A DNA stretch of 64,000 bases from Lachnospiraceae bacterium (GTDB taxonomy: Bacteria; Bacillota; Clostridia; Lachnospirales; Lachnospiraceae). Below are positions 33,301 to 41,381 of this stretch, piece after piece. The notes below the pieces were generated by a model, which did no database searches, was not told the origin of the DNA, and saw only the letters and a program-made list of their open reading frames with translations. Made by a program: the position numbers and the translations under genes. The first letter of the stretch is position 1. Every line of letters begins with the position of its first letter. The DNA lies in contig JAHZAV010000003.1 of NCBI GenBank assembly GCA_019423745.1, positions 77,755 to 141,754 of the forward strand, given 5' to 3'.

Positions 33301-33978
33301 ATGAAATATCTGTTAGACACCGCCAATCTCAAAAACATTCAATCCTGCCTTAATATTTTTCCCATTGCAGGAGTGACATCTAATCCATCCATCGTCAAAA
33401 GGGAAGGAAAAGTGAATTTCTTCGAACACATGCGTCAGATCCGTTCCCTAATAGGTATGGATCTTGCTCTTCACATTCAGGTAACCGCTCGTGATACGGA
33501 AGGTATGATAAAGGATGCGCACCGAATTCTCACAGAAATTGATAAAAATGTATTTATCAAAATTCCAGTCACTATGGAAGGGCTTCCTGCTATTAGCCAT
33601 TTAAAAAAAGAAGGCATCCGTGTCACCGGAACAGCCATATACAGCAGCCAACAAGGTTTTCTTGCTATGGAAGCCGGCGCTGACTGTATTGCCCCTTACT
33701 TTAACCGCATGGAAAATATGGGTATCAATCCCGATCAGGTTATCTCTTCACTGGCCGATATGATCCAACTATATCACTATCCAACAGAAATTCTGGCAGC
33801 AAGTTTTAAAAATGCCGGCCAGGTAGATCGTGCTTTTCTGGCAGGGGCACAGACTGCCACTTTAGATCCTTCCATTCTGACAGGTACATTAACTATGTCT
33901 CATATCATAAGTGCTGTAGATACTTTTGATCACGATTGGAACTCTGTTTACGGACAAAAAACAATTGCAGAATTATAG
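33301..33978 (+). CDS. fsa: Fructose-6-phosphate aldolase (FSA/TalC type)
   Basis: A 225-residue Schiff-base aldolase of the small transaldolase family. The Schiff-base Lys87 is in FIKIPVT, Asp6 is in LLDTAN, and SNPSIV is near 27. Tyr133 in APYFNR is the residue known to distinguish fructose-6-phosphate aldolase (Tyr) from transaldolase (Phe). Members cleave fructose-6-phosphate or 1-deoxy-fructose-6-phosphate to glyceraldehyde-3-phosphate plus dihydroxyacetone or hydroxyacetone. In E. coli such genes accompany glycyl radical enzymes; here the glycyl radical operon lies just downstream on the other strand. AGGAGG supports the start. Confidence 0.88.
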   Translation: MKYLLDTANLKNIQSCLNIFPIAGVTSNPSIVKREGKVNFFEHMRQIRSLIGMDLALHIQVTARDTEGMIKDAHRILTEIDKNVFIKIPVTMEGLPAISHLKKEGIRVTGTAIYSSQQGFLAMEAGADCIAPYFNRMENMGINPDQVISSLADMIQLYHYPTEILAASFKNAGQVDRAFLAGAQTATLDPSILTGTLTMSHIISAVDTFDHDWNSVYGQKTIAEL

Positions 33979-34040
33979 TTTTGCACACCATCCTTGCAAA
34001 TCAAACCAGACTTTCTCATTTTGGTTTAACTCGTATAGGA

Positions 34041-34079
34041 AAGAGGATGCCGAATCAAAATTCGGACATCCTCTTTTTC
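34041..34079. terminator. Terminator between fsa and the GntR-type regulator
   Basis: GAGGATGCCGAAT pairs with ATTCGGACATCCTC around CAAA with one small mismatch. TTTTTCT follows on the plus side, and TTTC on the minus side, so it can serve both converging units. Confidence 0.85.
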
Positions 34080-34101
34080 TATACTACTACAATAATATTT
34101 C

Positions 34102-35133
34102 TTACATCTGTCCTACCAGCTGTCCCTCCATCAAATACATATCTGCTTTCCAACTGTTTTGAAGACTGCATTGTTCTTCCAGACAGGTAAAAATCTGTTC
34201 TACAGTTTTTTTCATATCTTGGCGGTACATGACCGCGCCAGAAGATGGCGAAGGTAATTCATCCACAGAAGCCACTATAAGATCCAGATTATTTTCCGCC
34301 ACAATTTCTGTAACAAGTACACCGCATTCCCGATCACAACAAATGACCGCCGTATCTGTCGATTTTCCGTCTCTCACACTTTGTTCCAGAATATTTTTGA
34401 CAATCTTTCGTCCTTCTTCTTCTTTCTTCCAAGGAATTCTTAAGATGGCAGAATGCTTCCCCCCGTGTAGACGACAGGCTTCTTCACGCATCCGAATACT
34501 GTATATATCCGTCATATCCCATCCCACATAAGTAATTTCCGTATACCCTCTGTCTTTAAGTGTACGGCAAAGGGTTCCTACTGCCTGATCATTATTAAGA
34601 GCCACACAATCTGCATAGGGAAGTCCACGGTCCGAATCAAAGAACACAAGGTTCATACCTATTGCCCGCAGTCTTTGAAGTTTCTCCTCATCTACCGTCA
34701 GATCTTCCAGCCAGACTACCACATTTCTAAGTCCTCTTTTATAAAGTCTGTAAAGACTTTTTTCCAGCCCTTCTGAGCGAGGTTTTTCCACATAAAGTAC
34801 CAAGGTTCCTCTTGTCTCAGCATAAGCCTGAAATCTTCCAATAAACTCCGAAAAGAAAGGATTTCTGGCTGGGGCCACCAATACAATCATATCCAACTCT
34901 GCTGGATTTCCATTGTTGTGAAAAGTCACTTTTGTCCCTCTTCCGACTTCCCGCACAATCAGACCGTCTTCTTCCAGCATTTGCAGAGATCTTCGCACTG
35001 TAACACGGCTGACTTCCAAAATCCGCTCCAGCTCCCGTTCCGATGGCAGCATATCTCCATCGTTATAGTGCCCTGCATATATTTCATCACATATTTTATT
35101 TTTTACTGTTTGATACAGATTTTCGTTATCCAT
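34102..35133 (-). CDS. GntR-type regulator with LacI-like sugar-binding domain (AraR type)
   Basis: A 343-residue regulator with a GntR winged helix (residues 5-70; LPSERELERILEVSRVTVRR) joined to a periplasmic-binding-protein-like sensor (about 85-340; VVWLEDLTVDEEK, TVICCDRECGVLV-like strands). This layout is that of AraR-type regulators, which bind free sugars. ATG 35133 is chosen for AGGA eight bases upstream. It is the last gene of the xylulokinase-activase-glycyl radical enzyme operon and is the prime candidate to bind the 25-bp palindrome at that operon's promoter. Confidence 0.86.
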   Translation of the reverse strand: MDNENLYQTVKNKICDEIYAGHYNDGDMLPSERELERILEVSRVTVRRSLQMLEEDGLIVREVGRGTKVTFHNNGNPAELDMIVLVAPARNPFFSEFIGRFQAYAETRGTLVLYVEKPRSEGLEKSLYRLYKRGLRNVVVWLEDLTVDEEKLQRLRAIGMNLVFFDSDRGLPYADCVALNNDQAVGTLCRTLKDRGYTEITYVGWDMTDIYSIRMREEACRLHGGKHSAILRIPWKKEEEGRKIVKNILEQSVRDGKSTDTAVICCDRECGVLVTEIVAENNLDLIVASVDELPSPSSGAVMYRQDMKKTVEQIFTCLEEQCSLQNSWKADMYLMEGQLVGQM

Positions 35134-35192
35134 ATACCATTTCCTGTTTCTGATTTCTATAAAACTAATTCTTTCGCTTTTATGAATGACCA

Positions 35193-37577
35193 CTACAAAC
35201 GAGTAGATTCCATATCTAACCTCTTAATAATATCTTCCTGAATATCTGGAGATAAATCAAGAAAGTTAACAAAAGTTCCATGAATTCTCATAATATAAAC
35301 CCCGCTCGGAGCGTACTTCTTTGGTTCTGCCAACACTTTACGCAGCATTTCAGGTGTTGTTACATTGACATAAAGATAAAACGGTGAAACGCCTTCTTTC
35401 ATAGGATTATAAAACAAAGGCTCCATAATCTTCTTCTGGAACTCGATTCCTTTTTCTTCAAAAGTTTCTGATTTGAAATAGCCAGGATTAATTCCCAGAT
35501 GAGACGCACAGCCACCATTCATCTTCTCAAACGGAAGTTTCATATTAGACATTACACGGAATCCAAGGCCCGAATGAGCTTCACCATACAACGGATCAAT
35601 TCCATATCCCAGCTGTTCCCTTGCTTTTCTTCCGTCTGGAGTTGCACCTACCCAGTAGCCATATAAAAGATGAGTAGACGGAGAAGCCCAGTCCGCACGG
35701 AATGGATTGCCAAGATAGTTCTTCTCTGCTGTAACCATATCACTGGCTCTGGAAGCGATATCTGCTGCCTCATCATCTACAATACCGATATTATTGCCAT
35801 ATTTTTTTGCCTTCATAAGATACTGATGCAGCTCTGGATCATTTTCAAAATTGTTCCGAAGTGCCTCCAGCATTCTTCCTGCATCCTGGGGGCGTTCCCT
35901 GAGCAATGTATCAATAGCAATAAAGGAGTCTGCCACAACAGACAATCCATGAATCAAACAGCCACTTCCATTGTACTTTGTCCCTTGTACTTTTGTATCT
36001 CTGACATCAACGCCTGTTTCTATTCCTCCCATCAAAGTTGACAAAAACGGGACCTGAAGAATAGAGATTGCTTCTGAAGCTGCATTCGCACACTTTACCA
36101 TCTCATCTGTATAGTTCTGGAGGTTCTTATAAAAAATCTCACGAATATTTTCAAGCACTTCTCTATCTGTATGATAGCCAAATTCCTCTCGGCTCTTACC
36201 GAACTTTTTGCCGGAAATTGTAGAAATTCCATCATTTAAAGACAGTTCAAGGACCTTAGCCATATTGAGCCAGCTGTTTGTTGTATTTCCATTATCCTTT
36301 CCCATAATCAGTGGTTCCTGGCATCCGGCCACAGAATAATCCTCCAAATCACAAGGTTCCACATGATTCTTATCTTTTAAGATTTCAAATACCGAATCAT
36401 CGTTGAAGAAAGACGGCGTCAGACAACCTGGCGTAAACAAAAAGCGTCCCAGACTTTCATACAACTCCTTCGGCGTATTTTTATGAAGCTTTACAGACAA
36501 AATTGGCTGCGGCAGATTCATATCATAATAAGCATCCAAAAGTGCATAAGAAGTTGGATTGGTCATATCTTCGCCCGTATTGGATTTTCCACCAATAATT
36601 AGGTTCTGAGATATTGCCCAGCTTCTGTCTGCTACATTGTAAAACACAAGAAGATGTTTCAATAATGCCGCTGTCATATCTCGGTCTGTATCTTCTATTT
36701 TACGATATACTTCAAAAATTCTGTCTGCATTTCCTACAGAAAAAGCATAAGGATTCGGAGTCTGTTCCAGACACATTACCTGCCACATCAAAAGAAAGGA
36801 TTGAATGGCCTCATAAAGATTCGTGGCACCATTTTCCGGTACTTTTCTCAAAGTATCCGCCATTAGCTGAAATCGGTCTCTATCTTTTCCTACCGTTTCT
36901 TTCGCTTTTTGCTCTGCCAGCTTTGCATATCTTTCAGCGATAACAAGAACCGCATTAAGAGAAATATCCATCGCCTCATAGTAGGTCTTTTTCTTTGAAT
37001 CCTTCTCTTTTTCCCTATGTTCTTTAATCTGCGCTTTCAGACCGACCACTCCATCTTTTAAAACGCCTCTCATATCCGGAATTAGATGACCCGTTACCTG
37101 CTCGATAAAATAAATAGCCTCACTTGTACTGTCACCTGCCAAGTCATAGGCACTGCACAGTGCTTTTGCAAATTCTGTATTCTCATTATACCGCTTCAGA
37201 TCATCTATTCTTTCTTGCGTAATATCCCCAATGGGAGTAATGTCCCCAAAAACCGCAACGGGATCGCAGTAACCAGTAAAAGAATCTACAGAAAAGGCAG
37301 GATTAATAAGAGCATACGATCTGGCAAACGCATCATCTTGCGTCCCTGCAAAAACATGATAATCGCTAAGCCAAAGGGGAATCCTTTTTGCCACCTCTAC
37401 CAAAGTTTTAGCAATTCGGATACAATCTGCTTCTTCCCCAAATTTTTCATCACATTCTCGCATAATTTCTTTAGCAAGAAACCAGCCTTCCAGATGATCA
37501 GTATCCCTCTCTTCCTGAAATCTCTTCTTCGCCAACTTTGTAATTTCTTCTGCATTCAGTATTGTCTCTATTTTCAT
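35193..37577 (-). CDS. Glycyl radical enzyme of unassigned type (eliminase-like)
   Basis: This 794-residue member of the pyruvate formate-lyase fold family has GHLIPDMRGVLKDG near 163, the thiyl Cys419 and base Glu421 in AGCQEP, and the C-terminal glycyl radical loop at RIHGTFVNF with Gly767. Cys-x-Glu is typical of dehydratases and lyases (glycerol/propanediol dehydratase, CutC, HypD), not of pyruvate formate-lyase (Cys-Cys). The loop differs from the classical R-[IV]-[CSA]-G-Y pattern: His and Thr flank the glycine. The activase gene lies 34 bases upstream. A phosphorylated or free sugar/polyol substrate is inferred from the neighbours; it cannot be named. AAAGGAG precedes the ATG. Confidence 0.88.
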   Translation of the reverse strand: MKIETILNAEEITKLAKKRFQEERDTDHLEGWFLAKEIMRECDEKFGEEADCIRIAKTLVEVAKRIPLWLSDYHVFAGTQDDAFARSYALINPAFSVDSFTGYCDPVAVFGDITPIGDITQERIDDLKRYNENTEFAKALCSAYDLAGDSTSEAIYFIEQVTGHLIPDMRGVLKDGVVGLKAQIKEHREKEKDSKKKTYYEAMDISLNAVLVIAERYAKLAEQKAKETVGKDRDRFQLMADTLRKVPENGATNLYEAIQSFLLMWQVMCLEQTPNPYAFSVGNADRIFEVYRKIEDTDRDMTAALLKHLLVFYNVADRSWAISQNLIIGGKSNTGEDMTNPTSYALLDAYYDMNLPQPILSVKLHKNTPKELYESLGRFLFTPGCLTPSFFNDDSVFEILKDKNHVEPCDLEDYSVAGCQEPLIMGKDNGNTTNSWLNMAKVLELSLNDGISTISGKKFGKSREEFGYHTDREVLENIREIFYKNLQNYTDEMVKCANAASEAISILQVPFLSTLMGGIETGVDVRDTKVQGTKYNGSGCLIHGLSVVADSFIAIDTLLRERPQDAGRMLEALRNNFENDPELHQYLMKAKKYGNNIGIVDDEAADIASRASDMVTAEKNYLGNPFRADWASPSTHLLYGYWVGATPDGRKAREQLGYGIDPLYGEAHSGLGFRVMSNMKLPFEKMNGGCASHLGINPGYFKSETFEEKGIEFQKKIMEPLFYNPMKEGVSPFYLYVNVTTPEMLRKVLAEPKKYAPSGVYIMRIHGTFVNFLDLSPDIQEDIIKRLDMESTRL

Positions 37578-37611
37578 TTTAAACGCTCCTTTCTGTCATT
37601 TTCCACATATA

Positions 37612-38478
37612 TTATGTCCGTTTATATGTACATCCCGCTTCTGCAATCTTCCTTCTGAAGTTTTTCAGATTTTCCTCATCTACTTTCGCCTTTTCTGTCA
37701 TCTTATATTCCCAGCCGCATTCTTCCCACTTTTTCTTACCAAATTCATGGTACGCCAACACTTCAAATGTAACATGATCTCCTTTGATCTGCTGGAAGAA
37801 AGAAAGAAAAGCCTCCTGATCTGCGGCACTATCATTCACCCCTCCGATCAATGGTACTCTTATATGTAAATTAGGATGATATTTTGCCGCTTTCCTTATA
37901 TTATCAAACACAATATCACAAGAAAGCCCTGTATACTCCTTATGTTTGGTAGAATCACAAACCTTACAGTCCATAATAAGCTGATCAATATAAGGAAACA
38001 ACTCCTCCAACTTAGGATGAGCGCCGTTTGTCTCTAAAGCAGTATGTATTCCCGCTTTCTTCAGCCTGGTCAACGCTTCCTTCAGCTCCGCAAACTGCAC
38101 AGTCGCCTCTCCACCTGTAAAAGTGACTCCTCCCCCATCATAAAACATCATCGCATTGTTCTTTGCTTCTTCCAAAATTTCTTTTACTGTTTGTTCTTCG
38201 TAGGAAAGATACATCCCTTTTGTGCTGTGTTTTGTAATACATTCTTTTTCGCTGCAGCTTTTGCAAATATTTCTGTCTATCTTTTTCCCACTGATCGCAT
38301 GGTGAGGACAAATAGATTCCAGCAGCCATTCTTCATCTGCTATGATTACACCTTCCTTTTTCATACCTTCTGGATTTGCACACCACGGACATTTCATGTT
38401 ACAACCCTGCAGATGATATACCAGACGGTTTCCATCACCATCCTGGGAATAATTAAATCCTTTCTGAAAAATTTTCAT
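37612..38478 (-). CDS. Glycyl-radical enzyme activating protein (radical SAM)
   Basis: This 288-residue radical SAM enzyme would install the radical on Gly767 of the neighbouring enzyme. The cluster motif CNMKCPWC lies near residues 26-33. A ferredoxin-like insert follows with only four cysteines (SICPHH near 57, NICKSC and KEC near 72-80), so one extra iron-sulphur cluster rather than two is expected. SAM-binding VTFTGGEA is near 119 and METNGA-type ALETNGA near 146. It begins 3 bases after the xylulokinase stop, with GAAGGGA made by that gene's end, and is followed 34 bases later by its substrate enzyme. Confidence 0.92.
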   Translation of the reverse strand: MKIFQKGFNYSQDGDGNRLVYHLQGCNMKCPWCANPEGMKKEGVIIADEEWLLESICPHHAISGKKIDRNICKSCSEKECITKHSTKGMYLSYEEQTVKEILEEAKNNAMMFYDGGGVTFTGGEATVQFAELKEALTRLKKAGIHTALETNGAHPKLEELFPYIDQLIMDCKVCDSTKHKEYTGLSCDIVFDNIRKAAKYHPNLHIRVPLIGGVNDSAADQEAFLSFFQQIKGDHVTFEVLAYHEFGKKKWEECGWEYKMTEKAKVDEENLKNFRRKIAEAGCTYKRT

Positions 38479-38481
38479 ATC

Positions 38482-39978
38482 TTATCCCTTCACATTTCTA
38501 TGGAATAAATCTTTATTGTGTCCATACAGCTCCCGATAAATTGCGAACTGTTCCTCATAATATTTCTGATTTTCTCTATCAGGCTCGACCACTTCTTGAC
38601 TCAACTGCACAAAATGATGGCAGGCCTCTTCATATCCAGAATACTCTCCTGCTGCCACAGCCGCTGTTATAGCTGCACCTACACAGGCCTGTTCATTATT
38701 CTCATTCGTATAAATCTGTCCATCCAAAATATCTGCCTGCATCTGAAGAAACAGACGACTTCTGGCTCCACCACCTGATGCAATAATTTTATGATACTCC
38801 ACGCCTAACGTTTTAAAAATCTCCAACGATGTTCGCAGACCAAATACAATACCTTCCATAGTACTTCGTATCATATGAGCTTTCGAATGTCTAAGCGTCA
38901 TCCCAAAATAGATGCCTTTTGCATCTGGATCATTATAGGGGGTTCTCTCCCCGCTTAAGTAAGGAAGAAATACCAGTCCTTCACTTCCTGCCGGAATGCT
39001 CTGTGCTAAAGCAGTCATATCATCATAGGATTTCATTTCAAGCATCTGATTCATCAGCCATTTTAAAGCCACCCCTCCGCTCAAATGCGCTCCCATCAAA
39101 AGCCACAGATTGTCTTTTACATGGCAGAATGTGTTCGTACGGAACTGTGAATCATAAACCGGACGGTCAAATGCACCCGATATCTGACAGGCTGTTCCTA
39201 TATTGGATGCCAGAATGCCTGGGACAATAATTCCATTTCCAACTCCCATCATAAGAGTGTCGCCTCCGCCATAGGCAATCCGCGTTCCCTCTTTCAGTCC
39301 TGTCTGCTCTGCACATTCTTTAGATACTTTTCCTGCAATATCACAGGACTCATGACTTTCCGGAAAAATTTCCTTTCTAAGCCCTAGTTTTTCAATAAGT
39401 GCCCAGGCCCACTGTCTCTTTTTGGTATCAAAAATGGCTCCACTAGAAGCATCAGACATTTCAGTTCCGACCTCACCACACATGCGATAACGTATATAAT
39501 CCTTAGGAAACATCACGTATCTGATCTTCTCATAATTTTCCGGCTCATTTTCCTTTACCCACATCAACGAAGACGCAAGAAAACCTGTACTCAATGAATT
39601 CAAAATAATATTTCTGTAATTATCTTTCCCAACAATTTCATAAATTTTAGAAATTTCATCTCCCGATCTTTGGTCAGCCCAGATAATCGCATTGCGAATC
39701 AATTTACCTGCCGCATCCACCATGACCAAGCCGTGCATCTGTCCTGAATAGCTAATACACTCAACCCGTCCTGCTTCCTCTGGAAAACGTCTCACCAAAG
39801 CTGCAATTGTCTGACGCGCTGCCTGCCACAACTCTTCCATATCCTGTTCTGCATGAGAAAGTCTCTCCTTTATGATATTGTATCCCACTTGTTCTGTTCC
39901 GACTACTTTTCCATTCCCGCTAATTAACATAGATTTTACGCTTGATGTACCAATATCAATACCCATATAATAACTCAT
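38482..39978 (-). CDS. xylB: Xylulokinase (XylB type)
   Basis: A 498-residue FGGY kinase with DIGTSSVKSMLI near 8, the xylulokinase sugar motif SGQMHGLV at 78-85 and ADP-binding GGGARSRLFLQMQADI near 397. SGQMHG is the classical D-xylulokinase signature, which makes D-xylulose the best substrate guess, unlike the other FGGY kinases of this window. ATG 39978 has AGGAGG eight bases upstream. It is the first gene of the operon with the glycyl radical activase and enzyme, driven by a near-consensus promoter overlapped by a 25-bp palindrome. Confidence 0.88.
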   Translation of the reverse strand: MSYYMGIDIGTSSVKSMLISGNGKVVGTEQVGYNIIKERLSHAEQDMEELWQAARQTIAALVRRFPEEAGRVECISYSGQMHGLVMVDAAGKLIRNAIIWADQRSGDEISKIYEIVGKDNYRNIILNSLSTGFLASSLMWVKENEPENYEKIRYVMFPKDYIRYRMCGEVGTEMSDASSGAIFDTKKRQWAWALIEKLGLRKEIFPESHESCDIAGKVSKECAEQTGLKEGTRIAYGGGDTLMMGVGNGIIVPGILASNIGTACQISGAFDRPVYDSQFRTNTFCHVKDNLWLLMGAHLSGGVALKWLMNQMLEMKSYDDMTALAQSIPAGSEGLVFLPYLSGERTPYNDPDAKGIYFGMTLRHSKAHMIRSTMEGIVFGLRTSLEIFKTLGVEYHKIIASGGGARSRLFLQMQADILDGQIYTNENNEQACVGAAITAAVAAGEYSGYEEACHHFVQLSQEVVEPDRENQKYYEEQFAIYRELYGHNKDLFHRNVKG

Positions 39979-39997
39979 AATCCGTCCTCCTCTTTCT

Positions 39998-40032
39998 ATT
40001 GGTATTATATTATAATACCAATTTTCTGTCAA
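39998..40032 (-). promoter_or_regulatory. Near-perfect promoter with overlapping operator for the xylB-GRE operon
   Basis: On the minus strand TTGACA (40027-40032), 17 bases, then TATAAT (40004-40009), all consensus. A perfect palindrome with 12-bp arms and one central base (39998-40022; half-site ATTGGTATTATA) covers the -10 box, so a bound repressor would block polymerase. The GntR-type regulator at the operon's end is the likely ligand. Confidence 0.85.
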
Positions 40033-40058
40033 CGAATTTCATATAAAATGCAATTTTA

Positions 40059-40116
40059 CACAGGGCTATATGCAACTGGGGACGTAGCAAAGTTTAACTT
40101 TGTTACGTCCCCAGTT
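40059..40116. repeat. Dispersed palindromic repeat, copy 2
   Basis: CAGGGCTATATGCAA is followed by arms AACTGGGGACGTAGCAAAG (40074-40092) and the complement with one mismatch (40098-40116). The lead shares 14 of 15 bases and the core GGACGTA with copy 1 at 27239-27300. A TTATTTTTTT run follows on the plus side only, although the adjoining genes run minus. Confidence 0.8.
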
Positions 40117-40125
40117 ATTTTTTTA

Positions 40126-41226
40126 TCAAATAAATTCAAAAAATTCATCTATAAAGTGGATAGCTGCCCCAGCTGCTGCTGCTTCCACTTTATATTTACA
40201 TGGAACAAGATACCCACTGGCTGGATCTCCAAAAGGATTTCTCGCATCAATCCTGCCACATAAGTCTTCCATGTATTTTTCAATGTAAGCTCCTACATAT
40301 CCTCCCAAAATAATATCAGAATCAAATAACATGCGAAGGTTATGAATGCCCAGCGAAAGATGATTCAGATATTTATCCCACAACTGGGAGGCCTCTGTAT
40401 CTCCGCCTTCTAAAAGTTCAAAAAACCGTTCTAAATTTCCGTCTGTATACTGATCTAAAATAGTAGAACGACACACGGTATCGAAGCAGCCTTTCTGTCC
40501 GCAGTAACACAGTTTTCCGCCTTCCGGAACAACTGTCATATGGCCTACTTCGCCTCCTTTTTGGCAGTTGCCCTCATAGATTTTTTTATCAAACAGGGCA
40601 GCTCCTCCAACACTATTGCTCAGGCTTAAGTAAAAGGCATTTCGTATTTCATTTTCCTGCCATACTTCTGCGTAACCTGCTGCTATGGAATCGTGAAACA
40701 GTTTACTCCTGTAAGGAATATATTTTGCAATATGTTCCCTTGTCATTCCTCCAAAATTCAGTGTCATTCCATAGGTAACCGTTTCTCCATCCTCTGAAAC
40801 CAGTCCAGGAACCGATATCCCAACTCCAAGAAAATTGCAATCTTTAATTTTTGATTTGCCTTTTACTTCCTCAACAATTTCACCAATCTGTTTTAAATAT
40901 TCGTCATCATCCAAATTAAAATCCAACTTTTTTCGCACGGTTTGAATTACATCACCAGACAAATCTACGGACACACAGTTAATATGATGCGCTGTCAAAT
41001 AGATACCAATCGCCGATCTCGCATTTTTCACATAAGAATAGGCAGTGGCATTTCTTCCTCCGGTATTTCGAATCTTATCCGATGTATCAATCAGATGAAG
41101 CTCCTCAAGATATTGGAGATTCCGGGTAATTGTTGGAAGGCTAAGCTTCAGTCCTAAAACAATATCTTGTTTTGAGACAGACTGCTGCTCTCTTATATAA
41201 TGATATATCAACTGACTCTTTTTCAA
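40126..41226 (-). CDS. ROK-family transcriptional repressor (first of a paralogous pair)
   Basis: The 366-residue protein has an N-terminal winged helix (residues 4-60; LSLPTITRNLQYLEELHLI) and a sugar-kinase-like ROK domain. The zinc motif CYCGQKGCFDTVC near 248 is intact. The ATP phosphate motif of true ROK kinases is degenerate, so it is a repressor, not a kinase. Its C-terminal region (IILGGYVGAYIEKYMEDL, EAAAAGAAI) closely parallels the ROK protein at 47134. It ends 10 bases from the dispersed palindrome and has its own promoter. The ABC transporter operon upstream is a likely target. Confidence 0.9.
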   Translation of the reverse strand: MKKSQLIYHYIREQQSVSKQDIVLGLKLSLPTITRNLQYLEELHLIDTSDKIRNTGGRNATAYSYVKNARSAIGIYLTAHHINCVSVDLSGDVIQTVRKKLDFNLDDDEYLKQIGEIVEEVKGKSKIKDCNFLGVGISVPGLVSEDGETVTYGMTLNFGGMTREHIAKYIPYRSKLFHDSIAAGYAEVWQENEIRNAFYLSLSNSVGGAALFDKKIYEGNCQKGGEVGHMTVVPEGGKLCYCGQKGCFDTVCRSTILDQYTDGNLERFFELLEGGDTEASQLWDKYLNHLSLGIHNLRMLFDSDIILGGYVGAYIEKYMEDLCGRIDARNPFGDPASGYLVPCKYKVEAAAAGAAIHFIDEFFEFI

Positions 41227-41262
41227 AATTCAATCCCCTTAATGCCCACAAATCTATTTTAT

Positions 41263-41291
41263 ATTTTATCTTTTTGCACTATATATGTCAA
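41263..41291 (-). promoter_or_regulatory. Promoter of the first ROK repressor gene
   Basis: TTGACA (41286-41291), 17 bases, TAAAAT (41263-41268) on the minus strand. It lies about 37 bases before the start codon. Confidence 0.72.
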
Positions 41292-41329
41292 TCTTTATCA
41301 TTTAGCAGTACAAAAAGCTACTATTATTA

Positions 41330-41360
41330 GAAAATCCCAGCAACATAACGTTGCCGGGAT
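41330..41360 (-). terminator. Terminator of the sugar ABC transporter operon
   Basis: Minus-strand stem ATCCCGGCAAC/GTTGCTGGGAT with loop GTTAT, followed by TTTTC. It lies 22 bases after the permease stop. Confidence 0.85.
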
Positions 41361-41381
41361 CTTCTTGGCCTATATAGAATC

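Noticed and set aside
33301..33978. Transaldolase
   Set aside because: The discriminating residue is Tyr133 (APYFNR), and the length of 225 residues fits fructose-6-phosphate aldolase rather than classical transaldolase.
35193..37577. Annotation as pyruvate formate-lyase
   Set aside because: The active site is C-x-E, not the Cys-Cys of true pyruvate formate-lyases, and the setting is a sugar operon.
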